Source: an uncultured Bulleidia sp.
Lineage (GTDB): Bacteria; Bacillota_I; Bacilli_A; Erysipelotrichales; Erysipelotrichaceae
NCBI GenBank assembly: GCA_934725105.1
Contig: CAKVBD010000004.1
Span: 1-64,000, forward strand
Direction of reading: 5' to 3'
DNA length: 64,000 bases
Numbering within the stretch: position 1 is the first letter of the stretch; each line of letters starts with the position of its first letter. The translations under genes were made by a program, and so were the position numbers. The notes beneath the pieces are model-generated. The model was not told the origin of the DNA. It saw only the letters and a list, made by a program, of their open reading frames with translations, and searched no databases. Below, piece by piece: positions 26,101 through 34,539 of this stretch.

Positions 26101-27429
26101 ATGGCAAAAGATCTCACACAAGGCAATTTATTAAAAAATATCGTTACATTCTCTCTTCCATTTTTATTGTCTTATTTTCTGCAGACACTCTATGGCATGG
26201 CAGATTTATTTATTGTTGGCCAATACAATGGTGCATCTTCTATCTCAGGCGTTTCCATTGGATCACAATTCATGCATATGGTTACTGTTATGCTTGTCAG
26301 CTTGTCTTTAGGCTCTGTTGTTATGATTGGCCGCTACGTAGGCAGCCATAACGAAAAACAAGTCAATACAGTTATCGGAAACAGTATTACACTCTTTTCT
26401 TTTCTATCAATCATTTTGCTTGTCGGATTACTTTGTTGTAGAACAATGATCACCACAATCATGAATACGCCAATTGAGGCAATTCAGGAAACAAAGAATT
26501 ATTTAACGATCTGTTTTCTAGGCATTCCTTTTATCATTGCATACAATGTTGTTTCTTCTATCTTTCGAGGACTTGGTGACTCTAAAACACCAATGTATTT
26601 TATCTTCATTGCATGTCTTTCCAATATTGTATTAGATTATGTATTTGTCGGATTTTTTCATATGCAGGCAACAGGTGCTGCCCTGGCAACGATTATTGCA
26701 CAGGCAATCAGTGTAGCTATCTCACTATTCACAATCAAAAAGAAAAATCTCATACACATTCATAAAGCAGATTTCACAATCCAAAAAGAAACACTGCACA
26801 ATATCCTGAAGATTGGCGTACCAGTTTCTTTACAAGATGGATTCATTCAAATCTCATTTCTAATTATCACAATCATCGCAAACAGCAGAGGTGTTGAAGT
26901 ATCTGCAGCAGTAGGCATTGTAGAAAAAATCATTTCATTCTTATTTCTAGTGCCTTCAGCAATGATGTCTACTGTTTCCACAATTGTTTCTCAGGCAATT
27001 GGTGCCAATAACAAACCACTCGCAAGAAAAACAGTATTCATCTGTTCCAGCATTGCCTTTACATTTGGAATTGTCATTGCGATTTGTTTTCAGTTTATTT
27101 CTCAAAATGTTTTATCTTTATTCACAAACGATGCAACTGTTATTTCACTAGGCACTTCCTATATGCATTCCTATGTATTTGATTGTGCTATTGCAGGCAT
27201 TCATTTCTGTCTGTCCGGTTTTTTTGTAGCAAGTGGCTATCCATTCATTTCCTTCTTAAATAATGTCATCAGTATTATTGTATGTAGAGTTCCAGGTGCA
27301 TATCTTGCTTCTATTTACTACCCAGATACACTGTTTCCTATGGGCCTTGCTGCACCAATGGGAGGAGTCATTCAGATTCTGATTTGTACTTTTTTCTTCA
27401 TTCGTTATCGAAAACAAGATAGAATATAG
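26101..27429 (+). CDS. MATE-family multidrug/metabolite efflux transporter
   Basis: Inner-membrane cation-coupled antiporter, 442 residues, about twelve membrane helices in two similar halves. The start 'LTQGNLLKNIVTFSLPFLLSYFLQ' and 'LYGMADLFIVGQY' are typical of the family; 'IGVPVSLQDGFIQISFLII' opens the second half, matching the first. Ribosome site GAAAGGA upstream. The CYTH gene follows after 2 bases. Confidence 0.92.
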   Translation: MAKDLTQGNLLKNIVTFSLPFLLSYFLQTLYGMADLFIVGQYNGASSISGVSIGSQFMHMVTVMLVSLSLGSVVMIGRYVGSHNEKQVNTVIGNSITLFSFLSIILLVGLLCCRTMITTIMNTPIEAIQETKNYLTICFLGIPFIIAYNVVSSIFRGLGDSKTPMYFIFIACLSNIVLDYVFVGFFHMQATGAALATIIAQAISVAISLFTIKKKNLIHIHKADFTIQKETLHNILKIGVPVSLQDGFIQISFLIITIIANSRGVEVSAAVGIVEKIISFLFLVPSAMMSTVSTIVSQAIGANNKPLARKTVFICSSIAFTFGIVIAICFQFISQNVLSLFTNDATVISLGTSYMHSYVFDCAIAGIHFCLSGFFVASGYPFISFLNNVISIIVCRVPGAYLASIYYPDTLFPMGLAAPMGGVIQILICTFFFIRYRKQDRI

Positions 27430-27431
27430 CT

Positions 27432-27953
27432 ATGACAAATAAAACACCATTAGAAATTGAAAGAAAATGGATGGTAAATGGGTTTCCTGATCTACCATTA
27501 CTATTCTCTCAACAAATGCGTCAAGGATATATTGCAACACATCCAACGGTACGCATCCGTGAAGAAAAAATGATTTATTCATCCAAAGATCAGCCATTCA
27601 AAGATGAATTCATTCTTTGCTTTAAATCTTCAGGATTACTCACAAGAAAAGAAATTGAAATGGAAATTCCAGAAGAAAAGTTTGAAGAATTAGAAGATCT
27701 CATCGGCTTACCACTCATCAATAAACTAAGAAACACATATTTATTAAAAGATGGACATCACTTAGAAGTCAGTCATGTGGATGAAGGATTGCCTTCAGAA
27801 TTCTATTACGCAGAAATTGAATTCGAAAGTGAAGAAGAAGCAAATGCATTTGATCCAAAACAAGTTGATCTTAGTGACTATCTCAATGATGATGTAACAA
27901 GTCAGCCAAACCAATCTATGGCTGCCTATTGGCAACAGACTAGACAAAAGTAA
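27432..27953 (+). CDS. CYTH-domain triphosphate-binding protein
   Basis: A 173-residue protein of the CYTH (adenylate cyclase/thiamine triphosphatase) superfamily, an antiparallel tunnel that hydrolyses or binds triphosphate compounds. The signature E-x-E-x-K at the N-terminus is visible as 'PLEIERKWMV', followed by alternating charged strands such as 'VRIREEK', 'FILCFKSSG' and 'LRNTYLLKDG', and 'YAEIEFESEEEANAF'. Likely a tripolyphosphatase-type enzyme, but substrate is unproven. It is co-transcribed with the MATE gene. Confidence 0.88.
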   Translation: MTNKTPLEIERKWMVNGFPDLPLLFSQQMRQGYIATHPTVRIREEKMIYSSKDQPFKDEFILCFKSSGLLTRKEIEMEIPEEKFEELEDLIGLPLINKLRNTYLLKDGHHLEVSHVDEGLPSEFYYAEIEFESEEEANAFDPKQVDLSDYLNDDVTSQPNQSMAAYWQQTRQK

Positions 27954-27956
27954 AAA

Positions 27957-27974
27957 CCACCTTTCGGTGGTTTT
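27957..27974. terminator. Bidirectional terminator between CYTH and desulfoferrodoxin genes
   Basis: Stem ACCACC/GGTGGT with loop TTTC; A run on the left and T run on the right, so it can serve both convergent genes. Confidence 0.85.
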
Positions 27975-27981
27975 GTTTGTT

Positions 27982-28356
27982 TTATTCAGCTTTCCAAAGT
28001 CCATGCAGGTTGCATAGTTCATATGCTGCAACGACTTCATCACCATCATTCAATGTAAATGTAGCTTCTGGCTTTTCTTCTGGATGAAGATCATGCTTCA
28101 TGAAACCACTCTTTGTTTCAAGAATGATCCATTGAATATAATGTTTTTCAACCATTGGATGTTCTACAGAACCAACAGTTACTTTTACAATATTCCCATT
28201 CTTTTCAATCACAGGAACATGTTTTTCATTCGCAGCATCTGTTGTGTTAGGAATCACTTCATTCATTGTTTCTCCACAACATTTTGGAGTACAGCCACTC
28301 TTTTCATTCAAGAATGTAATAAAATTACCGCATCCTTCACATTTATAAAATTTCAT
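27982..28356 (-). CDS. Desulfoferrodoxin (superoxide reductase)
   Basis: Reduces superoxide to peroxide in anaerobes without making oxygen. The 124-residue protein has an N-terminal desulforedoxin centre ('CEGCGNFITF...GCTPKCCGE', C-x2-C plus CC) and a C-terminal superoxide-reductase centre with His in 'KHVPVIE', 'EHPMVEKHYIQW' and the Cys-His pair in 'CNLHG'. Both iron sites look complete. It follows rubrerythrin by 11 bases; the pair converts superoxide to peroxide and peroxide to water. Confidence 0.93.
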   Translation of the reverse strand: MKFYKCEGCGNFITFLNEKSGCTPKCCGETMNEVIPNTTDAANEKHVPVIEKNGNIVKVTVGSVEHPMVEKHYIQWIILETKSGFMKHDLHPEEKPEATFTLNDGDEVVAAYELCNLHGLWKAE

Positions 28357-28367
28357 ATTTTCACCTG

Positions 28368-28907
28368 TTAATAGTTTTCTTCATGCACTTCGAAGTAAGA
28401 CTGTGGATGGTTGCATACTGGGCAAACATCTGGTGCCTTTGTACCAATTACGATATGACCACAGTTTCTGCATTCCCAAACTGTAACGCCACTCTTTTCA
28501 AACACTTTCTTTTCTTCAACATTTGCAAGAAGTTTTCTATATCTTTCTTCATGATGCTTTTCAATAGCACCTACGCCTCTGAACTGTTCAGCAAGTTCAT
28601 GGAAACCTTCTTCATCAGCTTCCTGTGCCATACGTTCATACATATCTGTCCACTCATAGTTTTCGCCTTCAGCAGCAGCCTTCAAGTTAGCTTCTGTATC
28701 ACCTAATTCGCCTAAAGCCTTAAACCAGAGTTTCGCATGTTCTTTTTCGTTTTCAGCTGTCTTTAAGAACAAAGCAGCAATCTGTTCATAGCCAGCCTTC
28801 TTAGCAACGCTAGCGAAGTATGTATATTTATTTCTAGCCTGAGATTCGCCAGCAAATGCTTCACGTAAATTCTTTTCAGTTTTTGTACCTGCGTATTTAT
28901 TTGTCAT
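28368..28907 (-). CDS. Rubrerythrin
   Basis: Non-heme diiron peroxidase of anaerobes. 179 residues: ferritin-like four-helix domain with ligand motifs 'FAGESQARNKY', 'ENEKEHAKLW', 'AEQFRGVGAIEKHHEERY', then a C-terminal rubredoxin domain 'WECRNCGHIVIG...CPVCNHPQ' with two C-x2-C. The ATG at 28907 carries a strong ribosome site (GAGGAGG) and gives the usual N-terminus 'MTNKYAGTKTEKNLREAF'; the longer frame is rejected. Upstream gene of the desulfoferrodoxin operon. Confidence 0.95.
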   Translation of the reverse strand: MTNKYAGTKTEKNLREAFAGESQARNKYTYFASVAKKAGYEQIAALFLKTAENEKEHAKLWFKALGELGDTEANLKAAAEGENYEWTDMYERMAQEADEEGFHELAEQFRGVGAIEKHHEERYRKLLANVEEKKVFEKSGVTVWECRNCGHIVIGTKAPDVCPVCNHPQSYFEVHEENY

Positions 28908-28991
28908 ATGTAAGTCCTCCTCTTTGACTTGTTGGTAATATAATATTAGCATTGTTAGATAAATAATAGTAGATTTTTGCTTTATTTTTTG

Positions 28992-28997
28992 TATAAT
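28992..28997 (+). promoter_or_regulatory. Perfect -10 hexamer 6 bases before the AraC-type gene
   Basis: TATAAT, then 6 bases to the ATG at 29004. A transcript starting the normal distance downstream would begin at or next to the ATG. Confidence 0.5.
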
Positions 28998-29003
28998 TTT
29001 GTC

Positions 29004-29888
29004 ATGACACTAAATTTATATAGAAACTACACATCAAATGTCCATTACACGGACGATAACTTAAAGATTTTTGTAAAACAAGAAGAAATGCTTCCAGATT
29101 CTAACTTTCATTCCATCCAGCATATTCATGAAGAAATTGAAATGATGGAAATATTAGAAGGATATCTCTATTACAACATTAATGATGAACAGGTAAAAGT
29201 AACAAAGGGACAAATCATATTTGTGAATGCAAATCAATTACATTCCTCTACACTCAATGAATCAGAGTATTGTAAATTCAATGTTGTATTGATTCATCCA
29301 TCTATTTATTCCAATGACCCATTGATTTATGCAAATTATGCAAAACCAATTGTAGAAAATACAAGCATTGACTATATGATCTTTGATCAGCATTCTTCAC
29401 TCATCAATGCATTTCATCACATCCAGCAGTTAGACTCTATGCGATCAAGTGCATACATGCTTGGCATGATTTCTGATGCATATACAATCCTGCAATTGAT
29501 TTATGAACGATTAGAAACACATATTCCTGAAGTGGATCCACATCATTTAGATGACATGGAACTGTTAAACAAAATGACTTCATACATCTACAAGAATTAT
29601 GCAGATAAGATTTCCTTAAGTGATATCGCAGAATACGGAAATGTATCCATATCAAAGTGTTCAAGAATGTTTAATCTATATACAAAACATTCACCCATTG
29701 ATTTCTTAAATCTATATCGCTTAGAAATTGCATCCAATCTTTTAAGAAGTACAGATCAGTCAATTTCTCAAATCTCTTCTTCCTGTGGTTTTGATCAACA
29801 ATCATATTTCAATCGCATGTTTAAGAAAGAGTATGGCTGTACACCTTTAGCTTATCGCAAACATCCATGTGATAAATTTGTACATTAA
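29004..29888 (+). CDS. AraC-family transcriptional regulator with cupin sensor
   Basis: A 294-residue regulator: N-terminal cupin-like sensor ('HIHEEIEMMEILEGYLYYN', 'GQIIFVNANQLHSS'), then a C-terminal double helix-turn-helix domain ('KISLSDIAEYGNVSISKCSRMF' and 'QSISQISSSCGFDQQSYFNR', ending 'FKKEYGCTPLAYRK'). The histidine-containing cupin suggests a sugar or similar ligand. The ATG at 29004 was chosen over an upstream codon since TATAAT stands 6 bases before it and no ribosome site exists. Divergent from the rubrerythrin operon, about 100 bases apart, so control of that operon is possible but unproven. Confidence 0.88.
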   Translation: MTLNLYRNYTSNVHYTDDNLKIFVKQEEMLPDSNFHSIQHIHEEIEMMEILEGYLYYNINDEQVKVTKGQIIFVNANQLHSSTLNESEYCKFNVVLIHPSIYSNDPLIYANYAKPIVENTSIDYMIFDQHSSLINAFHHIQQLDSMRSSAYMLGMISDAYTILQLIYERLETHIPEVDPHHLDDMELLNKMTSYIYKNYADKISLSDIAEYGNVSISKCSRMFNLYTKHSPIDFLNLYRLEIASNLLRSTDQSISQISSSCGFDQQSYFNRMFKKEYGCTPLAYRKHPCDKFVH

Positions 29889-29906
29889 GAAAAAATCAGT
29901 TATAAT
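29878..29906 (+). promoter_or_regulatory. Promoter of tRNA-Thr
   Basis: TTGTAC, 17-base spacer, TATAAT; the -35 overlaps the end of the AraC-type gene. Predicted start about 3 bases before the tRNA. Confidence 0.75.
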
Positions 29907-29915
29907 ATTTGCACT

Positions 29916-29988
29916 GCCGACTTAGCTTAGTTGGTAGAGCAATGCACTCGTAACGCATAGGTCGTAGGTTCAAGTCCTATAGTCGGCA
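29916..29988 (+). tRNA. tRNA-Thr (anticodon CGT)
   Basis: 73 bases: acceptor GCCGACT/AGTCGGC, D-loop with TTGGTAGAGC, anticodon loop CTCGTAA (CGT, reads ACG), T-loop TTCAAGT, discriminator A, no encoded CCA. Confidence 0.95.
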
Positions 29989-30004
29989 CTATACTAAGCT
30001 CTAA

Positions 30005-30030
30005 AAACCGCTGATTTATGCGGTTTTTTT
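30005..30030 (+). terminator. Terminator after tRNA-Thr
   Basis: Stem AAACCGC/GCGGTTT with an 8-base loop and a run of T. Confidence 0.85.
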
Positions 30031-30045
30031 ATATTCATTTTTTTC

Positions 30046-30069
30046 GAGCGAACTTTTGAGCGAACTTTT
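30046..30069. repeat. Two tandem 12-bp repeats beside tRNA-Thr
   Basis: GAGCGAACTTTT occurs twice in tandem about 60 bases beyond the tRNA. On the minus strand it reads as a short lysine/phenylalanine-rich frame before a stop, reminiscent of an integrase tail, but too short to prove. Confidence 0.5.
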
Positions 30070-30082
30070 TACCTCCAAAATT

Positions 30083-30107
30083 AAAAAGACACAGATCACT
30101 CCATGTC
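30083..30107 (-). terminator. Terminator of the YitT-family gene
   Basis: Minus-strand stem pairing CCATGTC and GACACAG regions (with G-U pairs) followed by TTTTT; lies 3 bases beyond the stop codon. Confidence 0.6.
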
Positions 30108-30109
30108 TT

Positions 30110-30955
30110 CTACAATCTTTTTTCAAATCCACCATGAATCATAGATCCCTGTGATAAAGTCACAAATGCATGCGGATCAGCTTCATGAATCAATTCATTT
30201 AATTGCTGCACTTCATATTTGTTAATGGCAACATACAAGATTTCAGTATCTGTTTCAGTATATGCACCTTTTCCATTCCAATACGTAACACCACGTCCCA
30301 TTGTGGACATAATTGTTTTCTTCAACTGATGATTCTTTGTGAAAATCAAAGCAGTCACATTAATATTCTGCGCATGACAACGATCAGCAATCGTATATAA
30401 CAATGCAACAAACAAAACAGAATACATAATTGTCTTCAAATCATCAAAGAATAGACAAATCCCAAACAATACAATATTGAAATAAATAGATAACTGTCCC
30501 GTTTTAAAATCAGGATGTTTTTTCACAATACACATCGTAGCGATATCAATACCACCACAGCATCCACTGCCACTCAATGCCGTTCCAACCCCAATACCAC
30601 AAATAGCTGAAGCAAAGATCGTATTCAGTATCATATCATTCACCAATGGCTGTTTTAATGGTGGCAAAACAGATAATAGTACTGTTTGAATCACCAAAGA
30701 AAGAATTGTTTTCACACAGAAATCTTTATGCATGATTTTCAATGCAAAAAAGAATAAAGGAATATTCAAACAAAAGTTAATGATACCAAGCACATTGATA
30801 TTTGCTGGAATATGAATTACCATTCGAAACAGACGTTCAATTAACTGCGCTGTACCAATCATACCTCCAAAGTTAATTCCATTTGGAGTCACAAACAGCC
30901 AAATACCAACACTCAATAATACAGAGCCTAATACTACATTCAGATATCGTTTCAT
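30110..30955 (-). CDS. YitT-family membrane protein (DUF161 + DUF2179)
   Basis: A 281-residue integral membrane protein: about five to six helices in the DUF161 part, with the family motifs 'TPNGINFGGMIGTAQLIER' and 'GVGTALSGSGCCGGIDIATM', then a soluble C-terminal DUF2179 domain ('GVTYWNGKGAYTETDTEILY', 'DPHAFVTLSQGSMIHGGFEK'). Members of this family in Bacillota are of unproven function; transport is often assumed. The start was placed at the ATG at 30955, since TATAAT is 9 bases upstream and the frame's earlier codons overlap the kinase stop. Downstream of kinase 2 by 20 bases. Confidence 0.88.
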   Translation of the reverse strand: MKRYLNVVLGSVLLSVGIWLFVTPNGINFGGMIGTAQLIERLFRMVIHIPANINVLGIINFCLNIPLFFFALKIMHKDFCVKTILSLVIQTVLLSVLPPLKQPLVNDMILNTIFASAICGIGVGTALSGSGCCGGIDIATMCIVKKHPDFKTGQLSIYFNIVLFGICLFFDDLKTIMYSVLFVALLYTIADRCHAQNINVTALIFTKNHQLKKTIMSTMGRGVTYWNGKGAYTETDTEILYVAINKYEVQQLNELIHEADPHAFVTLSQGSMIHGGFEKRL

Positions 30956-30975
30956 AACGCAACTATTATAGCGTC

Positions 30976-33162
30976 TCATTGATTTGTTGAACAATACTTT
31001 TCAATTACTTTCATTACTTCTTTAAAATCAATTGGTTTTGAAATATGACCATTCATACCAACTTTCAAACAAGCTTCAACATCTTCCGCAAATGCATCCG
31101 CACTCATCGCAACAACAGGAATCGTCTGGATATCTTTTCTCTTCGATGCACGAATGACTTTTGTTGCTTCATAGCCATTCATAATCGGCATCTGAATATC
31201 CATAAACACAAAATCAAATGCATGTTCTTCACTATTTTCCAATATATCTACACACTCTTTTCCATTACAAGCTCTTTGCGCATGAATACCATTCTGTTCA
31301 AGAAGATCATGAATAATTTCCCAGTTCAACTCATTATCTTCCGCAACTAAGATATGCAGATCATTAAAATCCAGTGTGTGTAATACAGATTCTAATGTTT
31401 TTTCACGATCATGCTTTTCAAAAGAAACTTCTAACGGAATCTCAACAGTAAATTTCGTTCCTTTGTCAATTGCACTTTCACATGCAATTGTACCTTGCAT
31501 ATGATCAACAAGATTCTTAACAATAAATAATCCAAGCCCAGAACCAAACACTTTATCTGTTCGACTATCTGTTTCTCTAGAGAATGAGTCATACATTACC
31601 TTCTGATATTCCTCACTCATTCCTACACCATTATCTTCAATCACACTCACTAGAATTACATTGCAATCTGCATTTCTTTCTTCAATACAGAATCTCACTG
31701 TTCCGCCAGGATTTGTATATTTGATTGCATTCGTCAACAAATTCAAATAAATCTGCGTCAATCGTAAATCATCACCAATCAAAGAAGAATACATGATATG
31801 CTGCTTTTCTACAGTCAATGTAATATTTTTACTATTTGCCTGTGGAAGAAGAATTGCTTCCAGGCTGTCCAGCATCTCATCTAGATCAAACTCTTTACTT
31901 GTAATACTGATATTTCCACTCTCAATCTTAGAAATCTCTAGAATGTCATTGATCAATGTCAATAAATGCTTTCCACTCAGCAATATATTATCCAGACATT
32001 TATTCACATATTTCCTGTCATAACTGTTTTCCCTCGCCAAAGAAGCCATTCCAATCACCGCATTCATTGGTGTACGAATATCATGCGACATTGATGAAAG
32101 AAATTGTGTTTTCGCATTACTTGCTTCATTTGCCAGTTCTGCGGTTTCTTTGAGTTTTTTATTGATTGTGTAGAAATAGCTGCCATCTACAAATAACAAG
32201 ATAGCCATCATTTCACACACAAGAATAAAAATAGAGTAATCAAAAGAATTCGTTTGATACAATTCTTTCAATGGAATAACACCAAGCACAGCTAAACTTG
32301 TACTATCTTCAAACACTGAATAATACCAGTAACACTTCTCATTCTTTGCATTTTTATAGTGAAATGACAATACTTCATTATTAAACAGTTTTTCTTTCAA
32401 CTGATTTTCTTTTTCTTCATTATGATCAAAATTATATGTACTGATATAATCAAGAAAATCATTTCCTTCCATAGATGGAGATTCAATAACATATCCACCT
32501 GCAACAGTCACCAGACTCACTTCCGCATTTGTATAAATTGCTGGGAAATTCCATATTTCCTGTAAACTTTTAACTGGTATGATTCTTAAAAGTAAATACG
32601 GTTTTTTGTGATCTCCCTCTTTCAAATCAACTCTGACACCAACACTTACAACTTCTACGCCAGTACTATCATCTGTATATTTACCAAGCACCGCATAGTT
32701 CTCATCTATTTGATACATTGTCCAAAGATTCCCAAGATAGATTGCTCGTGTATTATCCTCTAGATCTTGAAATGAATGGTACACATCAAGAGATTGAAAT
32801 GTATCTGTACTCCATGCATCTAATGTCTCTAAATCTACAAGATGTGCATAACGGTCTGTATGCGTTGTTGAACGATGAATATAATCCACAGTCTGATCAA
32901 ACGTAAAATTCTGTGACTCAATATAGTCACCCCATTCTCTCACTGCACTTCGTTCTGAATTCAAATATCGATTCGATACATCCTTCATTGATTCAATTGT
33001 CATTTTGAATGTTTCGATATTTGCTTTTTCTTTTTCTTCTTTAATACTTTTAGAATAGGAAAACGCAAAAATAATCGTATAAACGATTAATACAACATTT
33101 GTGATCAACAATAACAGTTTCAAAACACTGGAACGATTATCTTTTTTATTCTGGATTGTCAT
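30976..33162 (-). CDS. Hybrid sensor histidine kinase with extracellular sensor domain
   Basis: 728 residues. One membrane helix (about 15-36), a ~270-residue extracytoplasmic domain that looks like a Cache-type sensor ('DRYAHLVDLETLDAWST', 'YLLLRIIPVKSLQEIW', 'EVSLVTVAGGYVIES'), a second membrane helix (about 310-325), then HisKA with 'FLSSMSHDIRTPMNAVIGMA', HATPase with 'NLLTNAIKYTNP' and 'GSGLGLFIVKNLV', and a receiver with 'LVAEDNELNWEI', 'DFVFMDIQMPIMNGYEA' and 'HISKPIDF'. No output domain. The ATG at 33162 was chosen; the frame's first codon is a TTG two codons earlier. Confidence 0.9.
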   Translation of the reverse strand: MTIQNKKDNRSSVLKLLLLITNVVLIVYTIIFAFSYSKSIKEEKEKANIETFKMTIESMKDVSNRYLNSERSAVREWGDYIESQNFTFDQTVDYIHRSTTHTDRYAHLVDLETLDAWSTDTFQSLDVYHSFQDLEDNTRAIYLGNLWTMYQIDENYAVLGKYTDDSTGVEVVSVGVRVDLKEGDHKKPYLLLRIIPVKSLQEIWNFPAIYTNAEVSLVTVAGGYVIESPSMEGNDFLDYISTYNFDHNEEKENQLKEKLFNNEVLSFHYKNAKNEKCYWYYSVFEDSTSLAVLGVIPLKELYQTNSFDYSIFILVCEMMAILLFVDGSYFYTINKKLKETAELANEASNAKTQFLSSMSHDIRTPMNAVIGMASLARENSYDRKYVNKCLDNILLSGKHLLTLINDILEISKIESGNISITSKEFDLDEMLDSLEAILLPQANSKNITLTVEKQHIMYSSLIGDDLRLTQIYLNLLTNAIKYTNPGGTVRFCIEERNADCNVILVSVIEDNGVGMSEEYQKVMYDSFSRETDSRTDKVFGSGLGLFIVKNLVDHMQGTIACESAIDKGTKFTVEIPLEVSFEKHDREKTLESVLHTLDFNDLHILVAEDNELNWEIIHDLLEQNGIHAQRACNGKECVDILENSEEHAFDFVFMDIQMPIMNGYEATKVIRASKRKDIQTIPVVAMSADAFAEDVEACLKVGMNGHISKPIDFKEVMKVIEKYCSTNQ

Positions 33163-33194
33163 ATGCAAACACTTCTTAAAAAGAAGTATATCAC

Positions 33195-33216
33195 AAAAAA
33201 GGGCAATGTTATGCCC
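33195..33216 (-). terminator. Terminator of the M29 aminopeptidase
   Basis: Minus-strand GGGCA/TGCCC hairpin, 6-base loop, followed by TTTTTT; immediately follows the stop codon. Confidence 0.8.
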
Positions 33217-34422
33217 TTACAGCACAAAATCGCCCTGATCAAATATCACAACTTCTCTTCCATCTTCTGTTGTACCAACAATATGCATATCACTTGTACC
33301 AATCATGAAATCAATATGGATCTTTGAATCATTAAATGTATATCTAGAATCTTTTGGCTGCTGTACATTTAATCCTCTTCCAAGCGCTAAATGACAGGAT
33401 GCATTCTCATCAATCAATGTTGTGTAATACACACGTTGACTCATAGAGATTGGAGAATGATATTCCACTAATGCACACTCTCCCAAATAACAAGCATTTT
33501 CATCCATACGAACCAATGCTTCCAGCATTTCTTTTCCTTCATTCGCAATGACTTCTACAACTTTTCCATTTTCAAAGCGGAAGCCAAAATTTTCTACACT
33601 CTTTCCCCCAAGCACAAGAGGTCTAGAAGCATATACGACACCATTTGTTCCAAACTTTTCCGGTGTTGTACAAATTTCTTCTGTCGGAATATTTGGTGTA
33701 AACGAGATGCCATCTTCTTTTCTTTCATAAGAGAATTTAGAATCTGGTGTCAATTCCACAACCAGATCCGTTCCATTGGATGCGGTATAGTGGAACTTTG
33801 TAAAATGATACGCATCAATCTTCTTTCCTCTTTCATGATTTCTAGCTTGCTTTTCTTGCCATGTCTTAACAACATCATTTGTTTCATCGATATAGCACAA
33901 TTTCAATAACAGCTTCCACAACTCTTCTAAACGCTTGCTTTCTTCAATGTCAGGCATAATATAATCAGCCCACTGTTTTGTTGGAATCATCGCTATCAAC
34001 CATTGACAATGCTTATCACGACTTGCCTTACGCATAATATTTCTCACTGCATCCACATGTGCAAATACCGCATTTGCCTTTTCTTCTGGAAGATCTTCCA
34101 TCAGTTTTGGATTCACACCTTCAAGACGCACATAGCATGCACCTTCATCAAGATATTTCTGGTTCTGTAAAACTTCCCAGTCTTCCACTTTTTCAACATC
34201 TTCCTTACTGCGATATAAAGAAGCAACTTTTAAATTTGCCTGATCCAGATAATGCACTACTACATTACTCGCTCCAAGCTTATAACACTCTTCACAAAAT
34301 ATTGGTGTAAATTCACTGCCTTCAATTGCTGCTTCTACAAGAACTGTCTGTCCTTTTTGTACATTCAAGCCAACACGTGCCAATGTATAGGCATACTTTC
34401 TTTTCATTTCTTCTAAATTCAT
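33217..34422 (-). CDS. M29-family aminopeptidase (AmpS-like)
   Basis: Cytosolic dinuclear-metal aminopeptidase of 401 residues. Family features: 'RVGLNVQKGQTVLVEAAIEG', 'FTPIFCEECYKLGASNVVV', the substrate-binding 'TDLVVELTPDSKF' and the metal-binding region 'NIPTEEICTTPEKFGTNGVV' and 'LALGRGLNVQ' with 'KIHIDFMIGT' near the C-terminus. The ATG at 34422 has GAGG upstream and gives the usual N-terminus; an open frame continues 7 codons further. Stands alone between kinase 2 and the alkA-ogt-ttcA operon. Confidence 0.92.
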   Translation of the reverse strand: MNLEEMKRKYAYTLARVGLNVQKGQTVLVEAAIEGSEFTPIFCEECYKLGASNVVVHYLDQANLKVASLYRSKEDVEKVEDWEVLQNQKYLDEGACYVRLEGVNPKLMEDLPEEKANAVFAHVDAVRNIMRKASRDKHCQWLIAMIPTKQWADYIMPDIEESKRLEELWKLLLKLCYIDETNDVVKTWQEKQARNHERGKKIDAYHFTKFHYTASNGTDLVVELTPDSKFSYERKEDGISFTPNIPTEEICTTPEKFGTNGVVYASRPLVLGGKSVENFGFRFENGKVVEVIANEGKEMLEALVRMDENACYLGECALVEYHSPISMSQRVYYTTLIDENASCHLALGRGLNVQQPKDSRYTFNDSKIHIDFMIGTSDMHIVGTTEDGREVVIFDQGDFVL

Positions 34423-34507
34423 AAAAATTATTCCTCGTTTCAATGCACGTATCTTATCACAACCATTCTTTTCTATTACCTATGTATTGATGCATTTCAA
34501 AAGAAAA

Positions 34508-34539
34508 AACTTATGAAATACAGTTTTGTTTCATAAGTT
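34508..34539 (-). terminator. Terminator of the rhodanese-TtcA gene
   Basis: Stem AACTTATGAAA/TTTCATAAGTT with a 10-base loop followed by a T run on the minus strand. Confidence 0.8.
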
